A stretch of DNA of 64,000 nt from Thereva unica (Eukaryota; Arthropoda; Insecta; Diptera; Therevidae), in the NCBI GenBank assembly GCA_949987705.1, contig OX465282.1, forward strand, positions 129,228,310-129,292,309, written 5' to 3'. The position numbers and the translations under genes are program-made. Below the pieces are notes generated by a model that saw only the letters and a program-made list of their open reading frames with translations, was not told the DNA's origin and searched no databases. Each line of letters begins with the position of its first letter. Position 1 is the stretch's first letter. Positions 12,560 to 24,885 of this stretch are shown in pieces.

Positions 12560-14400
12560 CCTCCGTTTCACGAGCTACATATCGACTGGTGAAAGGCAAA
12601 AGGGCACAAGTGACTTTTTGTAGTTTTGAGAAAAAGCCGATTGAAGATTTTCATGCCAAAAAAAGTGGAATAAAATTCAAAATGTTTTCAGGGAAATAGG
12701 ATAATAAATATGGCTCTACAGACATGTGCGACGGTTTGTTCAACTAGGGGCAAGATTTTTCAAATTAAATCACTTGTGTGTGCCCTTTTGCTCTTCCAAA
12801 ATTATTTAATTTTTTCAAAAGAGACCAAACTGCAATGGAGAAGTAGGAAAGACAATAGGCAATTATTTCAAATTAAAATTAGTATTTCCCGCAACTGTAC
12901 GAATATGCCGTTTTGCCATTCCATAGAGCAGTGCATAATGTAAACTAGTGGGATGTTGTGCCTAGAGACTAGCCACTAATTACGCTTTTTCATGGTATTC
13001 TTTCTGTTGAATAACACTTCAGATTGGATGACAATATATTAAGTGGAGATTGATCCGCACTCACTTCCAAGCCGCCGGATCTGGGAATCGAGGTGAATAA
13101 TTCGAATGTGTCAAATTGAAAAAAAAAAAAAAAAAAAAAACACATCACACATGTAAACACTATAGAAAACGAATCTAAACATTTTTCTTTGGATTGGAGG
13201 AAAATCTAATGTGATGCACTTTGCACAACAGAATTAGGTGTATTATTTTACTTAAACATACATGTCTTATTGTTAAAAATTCGGCTTACCGCACCCTAGT
13301 TTGGCCATGAAGATTCATAAGTATCACACTGACCAACGCTATATATAATTAATCTTGAAAAGTTTTTGTTAAAGGCTTATGTAGGTTATAAGTTGTGAGA
13401 CTGCGTAATCTAAAACTTACCAAAGTATTTAACAAACACTACAATATAATCATCATAGCTTAAAAAAAAGGAAATCAAATGTAAACAATAAAATTCTTTG
13501 ATTCTTCACACACGTCATGGTATATTTCTTTATTCAATATAAACAATAGTTTTTGAGCTGCAAATAAAAACTACATGCCATAATTTCGTTATCATCGGTT
13601 TTTGTTCTGGAAGCAAATTTAGAGACGTATTCATGTCAAAAACTTGTTTCATATGAAACAAAATCCCCGAAGGAAATTAAAAAAAATTATTATGACGAAA
13701 AAAAAGCACCGCGAGCCGAAGGATCGAACTCGCAGCTCCACGGACGAGGGAGTTTCCCTAGCCCTTTATAGTCCATGGAAATGGTACTTTAACATTGCAA
13801 AAATGCAGGACAAGGTTTTATTTTTGGGATGTGTAGGGGGGGTCAGGGTGAGCTTAAGTTTGAGGATTTTCGGGATTCTAACCCCCCCCCATTTGGCCGC
13901 CATCTTGGAAAACGTATGCAAATGGGTTTTCCACTATATCTCCGAAACGGCACATCTTACCGGAAATTTGCAAGGACACTTTTTGTTTAGAATTAAATAA
14001 TCTACAATTTATTACTTAGAAATTTTGTGGTAAAATGAATAATTAAGAAGTTATAAGCCTTAGAACACAAAAATTAGTCACAATATTTTCTTTAAAGGCT
14101 CTTTTTTGTTGTTTAAATATACTTCTGGTTGAAATTTCCAGACCATTTTCTCAGTTTTTGGTCTTTTGACCAAGAGCTACATTTTGAGATATTTCCCAAG
14201 TCTGTATCTGCAGTACTTTCAGAAATGAAAGTAGGCTTCAGACGGACAGACGGACAGACGAACAGACGGACAGACGGACAGAGCCTCTGTATAAGCTTTT
14301 TTTTTTTTGAAAAAGCTAAAATGCCCATAAAAAACCGAATTTCGCAAAATTGTCACTTGTGCCCTTTTGCCTTTCACCAGTCGATATGTATATCATATCA
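12560..14400. repeat. Inverted pair of a dispersed repeat with internal simple repeats
   Basis: A 38-base block beginning acatatcgactggtgaaagg near 12575 reappears in reverse complement near 14350-14390, with weaker similarity just inside each arm. Between them are a 22-base poly(A) run at 13119-13140 and an imperfect cagacgga microsatellite at about 14238-14282. Two opposite copies of one element, or the ends of a large decayed element, would both fit. No real protein was found. Confidence 0.5.
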
Positions 14401-14653
14401 TGAAATCTTTCCGGCCCATAAGCAAAAACGAAGATCTTCAATAGCTGCAATCAAGCACTACTTTAATTTTTAAAATGCTTAAATATCAACCAGGATTTTC
14501 TCCTTTGCAATGCTTTTCGAATATTTCGAAAATAAGTAGGATCTTTTATCGCGAGTTTCACAATCTCTACAGTTCACATTATCATTTGCACCGGGCGCAA
14601 TTTCAGAAATGAAAATTTAAAAAAAAATTTATATCTTCGAAAAAGTGGATCCA

Positions 14654-14901
14654 GGGGCCGGTTCGTGTATGGCGAACGACGATAATCGTACGAAAAAAAA
14701 TTTAAGTCGAAAAATTTTGTCGACGAAAATTTTAGCGTTCGCGTAGGTCGAAAGAAAATCGCTCGTGTCCTAATGCAAAAACTCGATAACCCAAGACCTT
14801 TCGAGTGCCTTTCGTCGGTTTCAGACGAAAAATTTCAATTTTTGAGACCTATGCGACCCGAGACGAAAATTTTCGTTTTCGACATACACGAACCGACCCC
14901 A
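14654..14901. mobile_element. MITE with terminal repeat GGGGYCGGTTCGTGTATG
   Basis: The left end ggggccggttcgtgtatg and right end catacacgaaccgacccc are inverted copies with one difference. The inside is CG-rich compared with its surroundings and full of tcgacgaaaa-like motifs. There is no ORF. The target duplication is ambiguous because both flanks carry cca/agg. Confidence 0.75.
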
Positions 14902-16515
14902 GGATCTCGTCATTTAAACCCGTGGCAAGATCGTCATCGACACTGACGTGCTCGTTGAAATCAACTGAGATCTAAACATAATGACTTTTCTAATCTCTTA
15001 AGCGAGTGTTTTCCTTTATTTGTAATGTATTCATTGACCGAAAAAGGATCAAAATATACAAAATACATGTTTCGAGAATTTTTCTAGTTCGTATTATCCG
15101 ATAATTAACCGTGAAGGGACGGAAAAGTCGTTCGAAGTTCGAATTAACGAGGATTCGCCTTAACCCAACATAATTACATTGAAGCTTATGTGACTATTGT
15201 CGAGAACAAATTTTTGTTCGCCTTAAACCGAAATTCGTGTTAACAGTGTTCGTGTTAACGAGGGTTTACGTAGTCATACTATTATAGATATCTAATTCGG
15301 CGAGAAATACCTGGATCGCCTCTTTTTTGAAGTTGTTTTGAGAGCTTTCTATGTCCAGGATTCTAGAGTGGAAACTAATACATGCAGTGCAGTGACTACC
15401 TATTATCCTTTGAAATATCGAGGCTTGGAGAACAACATAGAAACCTCTAGAGAGGGAAGTGCAGCTTACAGCAGGGGAGAGTTTGGTGAAGCAGATCCGC
15501 TTTCATAGGTGCAATTGGTGTATTTGCACCAGACACAATTGGACGGGGCGCAATTTAAGAAAAAAAGTTCTCATGCCTTTATTTTCCATTGTCCTTCACT
15601 GCGATCATACTGCACCGGGCGCAAAAAAGCCAAACGCCAGCCCAGGCTGTGCAGCATAAATATAGAAGCTAGGTGGGTAGGTAAGTAGAAGCAGCAATCC
15701 AATCCAAGCCGGAGGCTGGGACTAAATTGTTGCTGAGGCTCCCCGTGGCGACACTTGAGAAAAAATTTTGCTTCAAAAGAGGCAACAAACTAGAAGAGAT
15801 TTTAGATCCAGCCAACATGCCGAATCAAATCCCCTAAAAAGATGTCTCCAAATACATAGTGTCTTATATTGGCCAAAGCCCGACATCTGCAGAGAAAGTA
15901 TTGGCTGGTATTACTGGCCTGCTCCTCTTCATAACTACGGCACTGTTCCGGAATTATTGATACAATTTGGCGATATCTTCTCGTAACATCCCCGAGAGCT
16001 CTCAAGATCGTTGGTTGGTCGGTCTGTTAAGGCGAAATTTACCTAGCCTTCACACATGGTGATAAGCTTTTCCATCTGGATCTAGCCAGGCTCGCCACAA
16101 TGGAGAGGCAACTGGGACGAATTACCTCGGACCCCTAGTCAGAGGGGTCCCAAAAATAGATTAAAACCCAAAAAAGTAAAACCCTCATGTGAGACAATTA
16201 ACTACACCACGGATGTTCAGAAGGGGAAGCTCATTGTATGCCTAACAAAAAATTCGACACAAAGCATATGTTTTTAAACTTTATTTGGCTTGCCCCATAG
16301 TAGTCTTTTTACCTATAAAGTATAATCTCATATTAAGAGAGTATTAAGAAGAAAGAGAAAACTTATAAGATTGTTGCTATCTCCACACAACAGTTGTTAG
16401 ATAACTTTTGGATTGATTCTGCCAAATGAAAGAAAATACTGTGCATCAGAGCTAATCATAGGGCCTATCTCCATTAGACCTGTTAGAACTGAACGTTCGG
16501 TATCTATATTAATGA
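14902..16515. other. Intergenic, transposon debris only
   Basis: Around 15110-15280 there is gttcgaattaacgagg and gtgttaacgagggtttacg, resembling the end of a pogo/Tigger-type element. Around 15640-16140 there is moderately GC-rich repeat sequence. No supported gene. Confidence 0.35.
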
Positions 16516-16609
16516 CCCCTGTTCTGAAAGTCAAGTCGTCACGACACGACAAGTCGTTTGAGTTGTAGAAAGTGACGTTTCGCTCCAATTACGACTTTCA
16601 GCACAGGGG
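16516..16609. mobile_element. 94-bp miniature inverted-repeat element
   Basis: The end cccctgttctgaaagtc is mirrored by gactttcagcacagggg, 16 of 17 bases. The whole piece can fold into one hairpin. No coding capacity. Confidence 0.6.
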
Positions 16610-16864
16610 CCGAAAATTTGGATGATTTGAATGCCCGAATAGGCCTCAGACTCCCACACTGAGACATAACTCGGGACATTGACATGGATTTTGCTCCCAC
16701 CTGTCTATCAATCCAAAAATATTCTCTGTGGTCCACTCTATCTGTAAAAGTACATAAAGTATTTAATCACATTTTAATTAACATAATAATTATATCTACC
16801 TTTTTTCGGTAAATTCTCTCTCCATTTTACAAAAAAAACTACAGTTTTCACGAAGAGCATCAAA

Positions 16865-19710
16865 AGTCATATATGACTTCTCAGAGCAATTAGAACCAAT
16901 AGTCCAGTGCAATTAGTAAATCAAATTGCATTTCATGATGTACAATTTTTTTTTTTTTTTGGAATTTGTTCGGGTACATCTGACAATGTTAAAACCAAGT
17001 TTGTGGGGTCGCAGTGTGATGGGAAAAGCCGCCATCTTGAAAAAGAGGTAGAGGTCGTTTATACCAAATAACTCGGTTGTGTGCAATGATGGCTGAAAAT
17101 GATCAATACAAAGTCATTAGAGAACAAAATTATCTACAAAATGAGTCCTTAACGAGGTCTGTAAGTTAATTTGGCTCAAAGTTATGGCCGCTCAAAGTTC
17201 GAACTTGTTCGGCTGGTTGAGGTTGAATGCTGTTTTTTGCGATTAACTCGTGAGATATTAATTTGGGTGGGTCAATGCCATTACCAAACTTATAGTGCTA
17301 GTGATTACCTTTAGAATAAGCCCTTAGTCATCGTTCTCGCTTGTATGGTTTGCGAGTAATCCAACGCCAAAGTTCGTACTGCACGTGCCTGAAATAACTG
17401 ATAACGCCATTTTTTTGAATATCTCCTTAACATATAATAATGTAGTAAGCAGTAGAAACACGGGTATTAAAATATTTTTCAAATGGGCTATTGCCCGCAA
17501 CTCATGTCCGCGACATAACGGATGAAAAGTCAACAGCGAAGGTTGTGACACTTCTCGACGAATAACTCGCTTCAAGCCAGTTTCGCGTGTCGGATGCATT
17601 AGAATTTTATGTAACGCCCTGAATTATCTATATTTTGGGTCATTTAACAACTTTGGAAAATTATAATAATGGGAAATAGTAGCTAAAAATCATCATTTTC
17701 GAGGTTCTAAAAGTAAAGTTTTTGACGAGACTGCCTCAGATGCGGAAAATAACAAAAGTGAATCATAAGGCAAAACTTTCGGACGAGACTGTCTTTGGTA
17801 TCCGAGAAAGAATAACATGTGCAAAGAAACTTAAGTAAAGGTTAAGTGAAAGCTGTTTAAGAAAAGGTGGTACAATCTTTTTTAAGAGGAGCATTGCAAG
17901 AAAAGACAAAGAAAGTGGGAAATTATTGAAAAATGTTTCGATCGCCAACATTCATGTGAGGTGCTACATTCGATACTGGGCGGAAGATAAAGGTATTCTC
18001 CCACAAAAGAAGTACTCACAGTATTGTTTATATTAAAAATTTATCGAAATAAAAAATATATGATATATTGAAAGGGAGTGCTTTAGTTTTCGCGAAAATG
18101 ATGATTCTTAGCTACTATTTCCCATTATTAGGTATAATTTTCCAAAGTTTTTAAATAACCCAAAATATAGATAATTCAGGGCGTTACATTATCCCAGAAA
18201 GACTAATTGCAGTAGGACAGAGGTTTTACGTAATACTCTATGACGGAGGAAAAACATTATCAATTGACAAACTTCGTTATATCAAATTTACGAAATCCTG
18301 GACAAAAAGCAAGAACAACCTCTCATCATTACCTCCCACAAAAGACGCGCTCTCTCAGCACATACTTCGGTCGTATCATCAGGTCCAGAGTTGGCTCGGG
18401 AACTACCTGGATCCCGAAAATTGGGGCTGGACAAAAAAGCCTCGGATGTATGCTCCTGTTACGTCCATCAAGGATCCTGCTCCTCCTGAGTTAATGAAAA
18501 TAATCACTTGTTCGTGCATGTCTAAATGTGGCGCGGCTTGTGGATGTCGCAAAGCCGGCTTGAAGTGCTCCAGCATTTGTAAACACTGCAGTGGTGAAAC
18601 CTGCACCAACATTAACAAATATGTGGACATCAGCAATGACGACGATGACGACTCTCTGTTTTACTTGCAACTTTCGCATGTCCCAGAATTGATTGAAGGT
18701 CCACAAGGAACCGCACAAATTTCGGATGACGAGGATCGAGACACAGAACCAAGACCATCAAAAATACCGAAATACTGTAAATGAACATAACAAAATGATA
18801 AAATTCAGGAAAAATATAATTTTCATGTAATAGTATGGTCATTATTGTTAATACGTTTTTTTCATAAACAAGGTACTTTCATAACGTTCTTCAGTGTTTT
18901 ACTAAAAAAAAATCGTCAAAATTGATGGTTCTAAGCCACTACATATGTCTCATTGTTATAATTTCCCAAAGTAGTTAAACAAACAATTCGTAAACCTCGC
19001 GGTTGACCTTTGACCGGTTGTATCGCTGGCATAAAACGACATGGAGCTTCAACTAATAGCTCATTTGAAAGATATTTTTATTGTCCGTATTTTTGCTGTG
19101 TACTACTTTTTCATGTGAGCAACCGTTAAGGAGATATTCAAAAAAAATTGCGTTATCAGTTATTTCAGGCACGTGAAGTGCGAACTTTGGCGTTGGATTA
19201 CTCGCAAACTATACAAGCGAGAACTACGACTAAGAGCTTATTCTAAAGGTAATCACTAGCACTATAAGTTTGGTAATCGGCATTAACCCACCCAAATTAA
19301 TATCTTACGAGTTAATCGCAAAAAACAGCATTCAACCTCAACCACCCGAACAAGTTCGAACTTTGAGCGGCCATAACTTTGAGCCAAATTAACTTACAGA
19401 CCTCGTTAAGGACTCATTTTGTAGATAATTTTATTCTCTAATGACTTTGTATTGATCATTTTCAGCTATCATTGCACACAACCGAGTTATTTGGTATAAA
19501 CGACCTCTACCTCTTTTTCAAGATGGCGGCTTTTCCCATCACACTGCGACCCCACAAACTTGGTTTTAACATTGTCAGATGTACCCGAACAAATTCCAAA
19601 AAAAAAAATTTTGTACATCATGAAATGCAATTTCTTGCCCTTTTTTCGACTAATTGCACTGGGCTACAATCCTAATTGTAAAAAAAATCATACGACTTAT
19701 CATATGTCAG
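16865..19710. mobile_element. Fold-back element with ~0.8 kb inverted arms
   Basis: The left arm (about 16865-17710) and right arm (about 18890-19710) are long inverted copies: ccagtgcaattagt, aaccaagtttgtggggtcgc, gatggcggcttttcc and many more blocks match across both. The inner end of the left arm (17608-17710, atgtaacgccctgaattatc) has a second inverted copy at about 18080-18190, so the interior is itself palindromic. A coding fragment at 18194-18784 lies between the arms. The arms differ by scattered substitutions, so the element is not brand new. Confidence 0.8.
18194..18784 (+). CDS. Transposon-associated cysteine-rich (CXC-like) protein, 3' fragment
   Basis: One open frame reads through from about 18194 to the TGA at 18782; an ATG at 18446 is internal. 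The order is ERLIAVGQRFYVILYDGGK, LSSLPPTKDALSQHILRS, YHQVQSWLGNYLDPENWGW, then nine cysteines spaced C-x-C-x3-C-x3-C-x-C-x6-C-x3-C-x2-C-x4-C, and an acidic tail. I recall similar C-terminal regions in many uncharacterised, transposon-linked insect and cnidarian proteins; the cysteine pattern resembles tesmin/TSO1 CXC zinc domains. The N-terminal part is missing. It sits inside a fold-back element, so it is probably element-encoded rather than a host gene. Function is unknown. Confidence 0.65.
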   Translation, partial: PERLIAVGQRFYVILYDGGKTLSIDKLRYIKFTKSWTKSKNNLSSLPPTKDALSQHILRSYHQVQSWLGNYLDPENWGWTKKPRMYAPVTSIKDPAPPELMKIITCSCMSKCGAACGCRKAGLKCSSICKHCSGETCTNINKYVDISNDDDDDSLFYLQLSHVPELIEGPQGTAQISDDEDRDTEPRPSKIPKYCK

Positions 19711-19969
19711 ATCTTAGGAGATATATACTGATGCGTTTACACCATATGACTTGACATTTTTGATAAGTCATATGTAAAAGCATATGACTTATCAGGTAGT
19801 ATAAAGGGGCCTTTAGTAAAACACAATAAAATCATGATAATACAATTATATTTCTGAATACAAAAATTGAGGCAACTTTTTTTATGACTAATAAAGCAGG
19901 TTACTTAAGTATAGCATCTAAATACAGTAATGGTACAAAATAACAAAATCACTAAATTTCATAACATAT

Positions 19970-20709
19970 TCATTCCATTGATGATCTTACATCGAATCCA
20001 ATAATTTCCGACCAATGACCCCATCCCTTGATAATTTCATAAAGATTATTTCCAGGACTTTGAGTGGCTACCAGCTGGCGATGTCCATACAAGCTGTAAT
20101 CCTTTGCAATCTTTCCTAGTTTCATTCCTTCTTCAAGGATCAATTGTCCAGCCCGTAACTGCCTATCAGTGGGCACCTGCCTCATGAAGTCTCCAATAAA
20201 ACCAATCCCGATACTGTCTTGATTGAATCCTTTAGTGTGAGCTCCAACGTAGTCCCAACCTCTTCCTTCGTAGACTAAACCATCACCGCCTACAATGAAG
20301 TTGTATCCAATGTCTGCAAATTCTCGGGAAAAGTGATGCTCCTGGATACTTCGGACTATTTTGGAGCACGTTGTCTAGGAAACAGAAATTTTTCATTTTT
20401 GGAGATAATAAAGTTTTTTAAAATAAATGTTGACTTACAAAGCTATTGCATGCGCCGGTGACGGTATGAGCAATAATAACTCGAGGAGCTAAGGTATTTA
20501 GTCTCTCCATTTCTAGTATAGGTGGTTTGGCATTCCATTGTCTTCTGGTGATTATTTGTAGTTCACCTTCTTCGGCGTCTGATGTTGTTGCTAAAATATG
20601 TATTTTATAAAACTTTTGGTTCTTTCAGGTAAATATTTATAAAATTACCGAAACAGATTCCTGAGATAGCTGAAATCAGGAGCAAACTTTGCATAACGAT
20701 TTTAAACAT
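19970..20709 (-). CDS. Secreted peptidoglycan-recognition protein (PGRP unit A)
   Basis: Three exons: 20649-20709, 20439-20590 and 19970-20374, with clean GT-AG borders, giving 205 residues. The first exon encodes a signal peptide (MFKIVMQSLLLISAISGICF). The PGRP domain follows: QIITRRQWNAKPP, RVIIAHTVTGACNSF, CSKIVRSIQ, DIGYNFIVGGDGLVYEGRGW, VGAHTKGFNQDSIGIGFIG, YGHRQLVATQSPGNNLYEII. The first zinc histidine is replaced by A (IIAHT) and the zinc cysteine by S (TQSPG), so it should bind but not cleave peptidoglycan. Intron positions and phases (1, then 0) match the other four PGRP units. Likely a soluble sensor or decoy in haemolymph or gut. Confidence 0.92.
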
Positions 20710-21289
20710 GATGGATTCTGTCTTAGATTTTACCTGAAAAGAATTTTTTTTTGTTAAAGTTGAGTTTTAAATAATTTTGATAAAGTCGAGGTAGGAAAAT
20801 TGTGATGATAAAGAGAAGGAAAAATAAGCGTCACGAAACTTCTAGCCGGAAGCTACAGCTTACAAGATGAGCCTCGTTGCCTTCCTTCAGTATATGAAGA
20901 AGAAGATTTTGAACCGAACCATCCAGCGTTGTAATGATACTAATGAATGTAATGCCATTGAGGCAATAATATTAAAACAGTACCCTTACGAGAAATCGTT
21001 AGAAAAGTGGATGCTTGAATGTAGCAAAAGCACAGGATAGACCACGGAGCCTCCACTGTCATCACGAGGTTAAACGAGGTCCATCAAAAAGTTCGCATCA
21101 AAAAGGTTCGATCGGTAAGAGCCGGACCCTAATTAACAAGGGGGCAGTGTAGCGGCTAACCGAAAAGAGAAAGTTAAAATCTCCTTGAATGCATACATAA
21201 CGCAGTGTCAGGCTATCATAGGCGGCTCTAAAGTCAAAGAAGAGGTATTGAATTGAGTTTTGAAACTCAAACATTTTTCCATAGCCTGC
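20710..21289. other. Upstream flank of PGRP unit A
   Basis: It should contain the promoter of the PGRP gene transcribed leftwards. No NF-kappaB (Relish-type GGGRNNYYYY) site was confidently recognised. From about 20860 the sequence becomes retrotransposon-like. Confidence 0.35.
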
Positions 21290-22183
21290 CTCAAAAAAAA
21301 TGTGGTCAGTTGTTGATTTGCCTGGGCAGAAAACCTATTTTGGAAAGTATGAAACAAAAACTAAAACCTACAGCTGAAAGCCTTATAGGAGAATATCAAC
21401 CTGGCTTTAGGACAAACAGTCTAAACCAACTGCTGACCTTAAGGCAAATTCTGGAGAAAACCAGGGAAAGGAATATGGATATGTATATACCGGATATTTG
21501 TCCACTTTCAAAAGGCATATGACTCGAAACAGAGAGGTTATACCAGATATTATTGGAATTAGGAGTCCCTGCAAAGCTAGTACAAATGATCAAATGCGCA
21601 ACAAATAGCTCACTGGCGAAATTAAGGATCTAAAATTTTATAACAAAAGAGTTCGAAGTACGACAAGGACTTAGGCAAGGAGATGGATTGGCCCCCATGC
21701 TCTTCAACCTGGCCCTAGAATATGTGATTAGGAACGTTAGTCCAGAGAAGTGCATCAATAGCAGTCTACAAAACAGTAATACGACCCGTGTTATGGTAAC
21801 GAGTTTGGACTACGACCCAGGACTACAGGTTTGAGAGAAAAATTCTCAGATGCATAATGGGCCCAGCCAGAAAGGATGGATTATAGCAACAACGAGTTGT
21901 ATGAAATTTTTAACGACCACAGCTCTCAACTTTAATAAAAATTAATAAACTGAGAGTAGCCGGCCACGTAATCAGGATGGAGGACAATCGTATCCCAAAA
22001 CGGCTTATAACCTTAGAAATTTCGGGAAGTAAGCCAGTAGGTAGACCCAGGAGGAGATGGATAGACTCTGTGACGGCTGACGCAGAGGCAATGCTCAACA
22101 TCCGGAACTGGAGACATGCTGCAAGGGACCTTCAAACTTGGAGAAATGCCCTAGAGGAGGCCAAGACTCAATTTGCGCTGTAG
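21290..22183 (+). mobile_element. Non-LTR reverse transcriptase remnant, internally deleted
   Basis: Broken frames read PTAESLIGEYQPGFRTNS, LRQILEKTRERNMDMY, VRQGLRQGDGLAPMLFNLAL and then, after a deletion of the active-site region, VAGHVIRMEDNRIPKRL, GRPRRRWIDSV and RNALEEAKTQFAL. These are standard blocks of a LINE polymerase and its C-terminal region. No F/YADD box is present, so it is dead. Confidence 0.8.
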
Positions 22184-22189
22184 CAAAGG

Positions 22190-22520
22190 GCAGAGGAAGC
22201 CTTTTTTCCAGTCTTCTGGCATCGCTTCCTGCTCCCATACAAGCACAAGCTCGTCTGCACCCGAGGCCTTGTTGTTTTTGAGCCGGGTTATGGCTCTGCT
22301 AACTTCTTCTAAGCTTGGTGGCGGCAGCATAACATTATCATCAGATATTGGTGGAGCCTCCGAGTCCTCAGTTAGCTCGCCATTAAGCAATTCAAGAAAG
22401 TGCTCTTTCCATCGCTACAAGATGGCTTTAGGATCGGTGATCAGATTCCCTTCTTTGTCCTTGCAGTATGTGAAGCGTGGGGGGAATTGCGTCCGTTCCT
22501 CTCTGTACTGTTCTAGTTCA
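22190..22520 (-). mobile_element. Second LINE reverse-transcriptase fragment, opposite strand
   Basis: On the minus strand: RWKEHFLELLNGELTEDSE, SLEEVSRAITRLKNNKASGAD and MPEDWKKGFLCPL, the region just N-terminal of the polymerase fingers. It abuts the plus-strand fragment head-on, consistent with nested insertion or rearrangement. It ends at a rearranged stretch around 22550-22720 that contains two imperfect direct copies of aggattgcgc...gtatggc. Confidence 0.7.
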
Positions 22521-22799
22521 CAATGTCACGAGATTTTTTCCCAGGCCAAGAGGATTGCGCATGTGTACAATTTCTAGTGTGTGGCTGAGGCCAAAGGAAA
22601 ACTGCACATGATTTATCAAGGGTATGCGTGCCGTGTCATATCATCCACACACTTACGCGCAATCTGAAAAGTGAGAATGCAAAGGATTGCGCGTGGATGT
22701 TTCTCTAAGTGTATGGCGGCCCAATCAAAGCAAATCCAGGATTCATAGGAGGATGCTACGTGTGTGTTGCAACTAGAAGCAAATCGTTCACTATAAGAT

Positions 22800-23140
22800 A
22801 CTTCCATTTGGTCAGATGATTGATTATCAAGAAGACCCGACAAAAATTAACGTGTAGTTCAGATATAGCACCATCTGATTATAACTGGTTTCGATTCTGG
22901 AATTATCTCAATAAATATTATTTGGCTTTAAAAGAAGCCTGTGAAAACTACTTGATGAAGTTTTTTAACCGGAAACGGCAGAAGTTATTCAGTGATGGCA
23001 ACATGACTCTACCAGAAAAATGACGGAAAATTGTCGATGGTAATGGATTATATTTGCCTTAACTTAAATTCACACTGTAAGAATACTAACTGAATTTTAT
23101 TAAAAAATGCCACGAACTTTTTCCCGGAACAACGATATTG
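22800..23140 (+). mobile_element. Mariner transposase C-terminal remnant
   Basis: The plus-strand frame encodes SSDIAPSDYNWFRFWNYLN, EACENYLMKFFNRKRQKLF and SDGNMTLPEK, matching the end of a mellifera-type mariner transposase including its third catalytic D. A stop (TGA at 23021) precedes the usual last residues, and the 5' two-thirds are absent. The 3' flank aaaaaatgccacgaactttt looks like the inner end of the terminal repeat. Confidence 0.85.
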
Positions 23141-24680
23141 TCAAGAGACAACAATATAGATATCATCAAGTCATATACCATTGCATTGATGTCTATAGAT
23201 CTAAAGAAATGAAAACCAAACTAAATATTTTGTGATAAAATACACAGCAATGATTTTAAAAGAAATAAACAGTTTGAGTGATCTGACCACGTGAAAGTGG
23301 AAAAATATTATTACCTTTATACTTTATAATTATTTAGATTGGTCAAGGTCAAGGTTTCTTTCCGAGAAAAGTAATGACGTACTAATAAACCTTTAAACAC
23401 TTTTTGATTATCAATCAATTTATGACCACAATAATTGTTATTAACACGAATTATAGCTGGACTTAGATTAACATAACTAGTTTTTATTTTAGGACGAACT
23501 TTTAGGAACAATTACATAATATAATTGACTTTTGCCAACAAAATATTATAATCATGAAAAAAGAACTACACAATGCTACTTTCTTCAAAAAACTATAGAA
23601 ATACTTTTTTTATATCCTTTGTAACTTTTAACTTTTAATGTGAATAAAAAATTGCACAGCTACTTTGCTTATTGCAGATGAACACTTCTCTGTAAACTGA
23701 ATCATAAGCTGCTGGACAGCTGAATTTAAGAGCTCTCTTGAAACTGATAAGAACCATCTAACGTTATTCCCCTTAAAAATCAACAATCATGAATTCCCAA
23801 TTCTGGTGCACATACACAATGATAAGATTAATTAAATAAGAAATTAACAAGTGGTTAGTTCAGTTACATGCTTGCACTTAAGAAGCTGAATCTCTTCAAA
23901 ATACTTATATAATTCTAGTAATTAATTATGCTCAGAATTTTATTGATTCATGAGATCGTGTCAGTTTTGGGTTTTCTGAGATCACTCACACTTGATTGAA
24001 GAAAATAAAAAAACAAAACATCATCAATACAAAAATAATGATTTGGCGCGTGTATTTATTGATTATAATTTTGATCTTATAGATTAGTTAATCATATGAA
24101 TTATATTAAATAATCTTTTGCCATAAATATTTCAAATTCTATCGAATTTGAATTTGCTGATTAAGAGCCAAACAATACCCTTACAGGGATTCACCAATTA
24201 CATTCGGTTGGTCATCTAGAAATCCCATAATATGTAGCTCCCCTTTTATAGGATAATGCGCAGAAAAATCGTATCGTCTTTATAAAATAATTACTTTTTC
24301 TACAAGTGTTTATAAGAGGTTTGACAATGAAATCTTGAGTGGTTGATTAGAGAAATTTTTGTTTGACCACATTTTCCAAATGTTTTAAGGCCTCAATTAC
24401 CAATTCATACAATTCATGAACAGTTTCAATTGAAGCGATGTTATAAACTAATCAAAAATATAAATTGTGCAACAAATACGCATCTTCTACACTTTATTGT
24501 TCTCTTATCTCAGTTCATTGCCACTACCGCTAGTCTGATCTCTTATTCAAATACTCTAACAGTTTCATATAATCTATTCTTTCGGAACACCTGTAAATCG
24601 TTTTATAGATTGTAGGATTTGTATTTTGGGTTTTTTCTTTTCCTTGCTAGACTTCCACAGCATATATGTGCCTATAGAAA
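23141..24680. other. Intergenic AT-rich DNA, nothing recognised
   Basis: Low-complexity AT-rich sequence without a credible ORF, RNA gene or terminal repeat. Confidence 0.5.
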
Positions 24681-24689
24681 GATATTGTT

Positions 24690-24885
24690 GCGATAATATC
24701 TAAGCGGTGCGACAGTGAAGGAGACTCAGCCTCCACGGGGAAGATGGCGTAGATGAGGACGCTAGAGCTTAGGGGTGCCTAACTAACTAACTTCGGCTCA
24801 GAATCGCTACCGGGTGGAGAGAACAGTTGGAAGGGGCCAGGAGCGGATCCCTGTTGCAGAGTCGTTAAAGTAAGTAAGTAAGTTG
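24690..24885 (-). repeat. Dispersed repeat, second copy of the 9040-9225 family
   Basis: In reverse complement it reads ctgttctctccaccc, ggcacccctaagctct, tctacgccatc and ggaggctgagtctcc, tracking the copy at 9040-9225 in the same order. GC content is well above its flanks. The taagtaagtaagt run is at the other end. Confidence 0.55.

Noticed and set aside
22551..22720. Imperfect direct repeats aggattgcgc...gtatggc
   Set aside because: Two partial copies only, with no defined ends; too weak to name as an element.
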